Notes under the pieces: model-generated | What the model was told of the DNA's origin: nothing | The model's input: only the letters and a program-made list of their open reading frames with translations | The model's database searches: none | Shown here: positions 5,010 to 5,585 of the stretch, piece by piece | How positions within the stretch are numbered: position 1 is the stretch's first letter | Layout of the letters: each line of letters opens with the position of its first letter | Origin: an uncultured Desulfobacterales bacterium | Lineage (GTDB): Bacteria > Desulfobacterota > Desulfobacteria > Desulfobacterales > G020354645 | DNA length: 5,585 nt | Reading direction: 5' to 3' | Assembly: GCA_947259865.1 (NCBI GenBank) | Contig: CAMYNZ010000502.1 | Location: forward strand, 1-5,585 | Translations under genes and position numbers: made by a program

Positions 5010-5585
5010 ATGGAAGAAAACATCCAGGAAATGTATGTAAAAGCCAGAAAAGCGTTTCGTGAAGTCGAATACTGGCCCCAGGAAAAAGTCGATGAGATGG
5101 TTCAGGCCGTGGCCTGGGAACTTTTGAAAGAAGATGTTCGCCACAAGTTGGGTCATCTGGCAGTGGATGAATCCAATATTGGCAACGCCGAGGACAAAGT
5201 TAATAAAATCAAGAATAAGACCCTGGGTACGCTCTGGGACATGCGCAACGCCAAAACCTGCGGTCTGATCGAGGAAAACAAAGCGCTGGGTGTCCGTAAA
5301 TACGCCAAACCGATCGGTGTGATTGCCAATGTTGTGCCGTGCACCAACCCTGAATCCACCATCTGCTGTCTGGCCCTGAGCACCTTGAAGACCAGAAACG
5401 CTCAAATCGTATCGCCCCATCCTCGAACCCCAAAGACCTCTTATGAAACGGTTCAGCACGTGCGCAAGGCGCTCGAAAAAATTAAGGCTCCGGTTGATCT
5501 GGTGCAGTGCATCAAGCATACCAGCCATGCCAAAACCTCCGAACTCATGGCCCACTGCGACTTTGCGGTGGCAACCGGGGGTGCC
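5010..5585 (+). CDS. CoA-acylating aldehyde dehydrogenase, N-terminal part (SauS/EutE/AdhE-N type), cut by window end
   Basis: The first 192 residues of an aldehyde dehydrogenase superfamily protein are present; family members are usually about 450-500 residues, so the catalytic Cys domain lies beyond the window. The acylating group oxidises an aldehyde with NAD(P)+ and CoA to an acyl-CoA. Diagnostic features: AVDESNIGNAEDKVNKIKNKTLG (about 51-73), typical of acylating enzymes; YAKPIGVIANVVPCTNPEST (98-117), the cofactor-binding region; LKTRNAQIVSPHPRT (126-140), where RN..I.SPHPR is characteristic; and FAVATGG (185-191), the start of the conserved TGG turn. The ATG is set by GGGAGG (4993-4998), 11 nt upstream. 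Following an aminotransferase that releases an aldehyde, a sulfoacetaldehyde-, acetaldehyde- or similar aldehyde-specific role is plausible; the substrate cannot be read from this half. The 477-nt gap before it suggests its own promoter. Confidence 0.88.
   Translation, partial: MEENIQEMYVKARKAFREVEYWPQEKVDEMVQAVAWELLKEDVRHKLGHLAVDESNIGNAEDKVNKIKNKTLGTLWDMRNAKTCGLIEENKALGVRKYAKPIGVIANVVPCTNPESTICCLALSTLKTRNAQIVSPHPRTPKTSYETVQHVRKALEKIKAPVDLVQCIKHTSHAKTSELMAHCDFAVATGGA

Noticed and set aside
4926..5555. Minus-strand 209-codon open frame
   Set aside because: It is antisense to the aldehyde dehydrogenase, whose plus-strand translation carries several family motifs and a good ribosome-binding site.

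Overview
The window reads as a piece of an anaerobic bacterial chromosome, most likely a sulfate-reducer-like member of the Desulfobacterota (Desulfobacterales). That placement is an inference from the protein families (citryl-CoA-lyase-like proteins beside an acylating aldehyde dehydrogenase), from moderate-GC genes set in AT-rich spacers, and from the dense palindromic intergenic repeats; no rRNA or taxonomic marker is present.

Layout, all genes on the + strand. 1-540: non-coding, opening with a long perfect hairpin (7-65) followed by a tandem 11-mer. 541-882: small secreted protein of unknown function. 883-1308: non-coding, with two hairpins and an AT-rich dyad beside a promoter-like sequence. 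1309-2158: a citrate-synthase-superfamily gene broken by an apparent out-of-frame deletion of about 47 nt near 1438-1441. 2146-3144: an intact divergent paralogue whose start overlaps the end of the broken gene. 3145-3271: a 127-nt imperfect palindrome beginning on the base after the stop codon. 3399-4532: a PhnW-type class V aminotransferase. 4533-5009: a 477-nt spacer filled with nested inverted and short direct repeats. 5010 to the window end: the N-terminal 192 residues of a CoA-acylating aldehyde dehydrogenase of the SauS/EutE/AdhE-N type, cut by the window edge.

How the genes may work together (inference): the aminotransferase would turn a primary amine such as 2-aminoethylphosphonate, taurine or a related omega-amino acid into an aldehyde. 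The dehydrogenase would oxidise that aldehyde with CoA and NAD(P)+ to an acyl-CoA. The two citrate-synthase-like proteins could then handle C-C bond chemistry on the acyl-CoA, by condensation with or cleavage to an oxo-acid. The two paralogues each lack different canonical catalytic residues, which suggests an obligate heteromer or a non-citrate reaction. This combination does not match the standard phosphonate or taurine pathways I know and is the main candidate for something undescribed. In this copy the first paralogue looks disabled, unless the lesion is a sequencing or assembly error.
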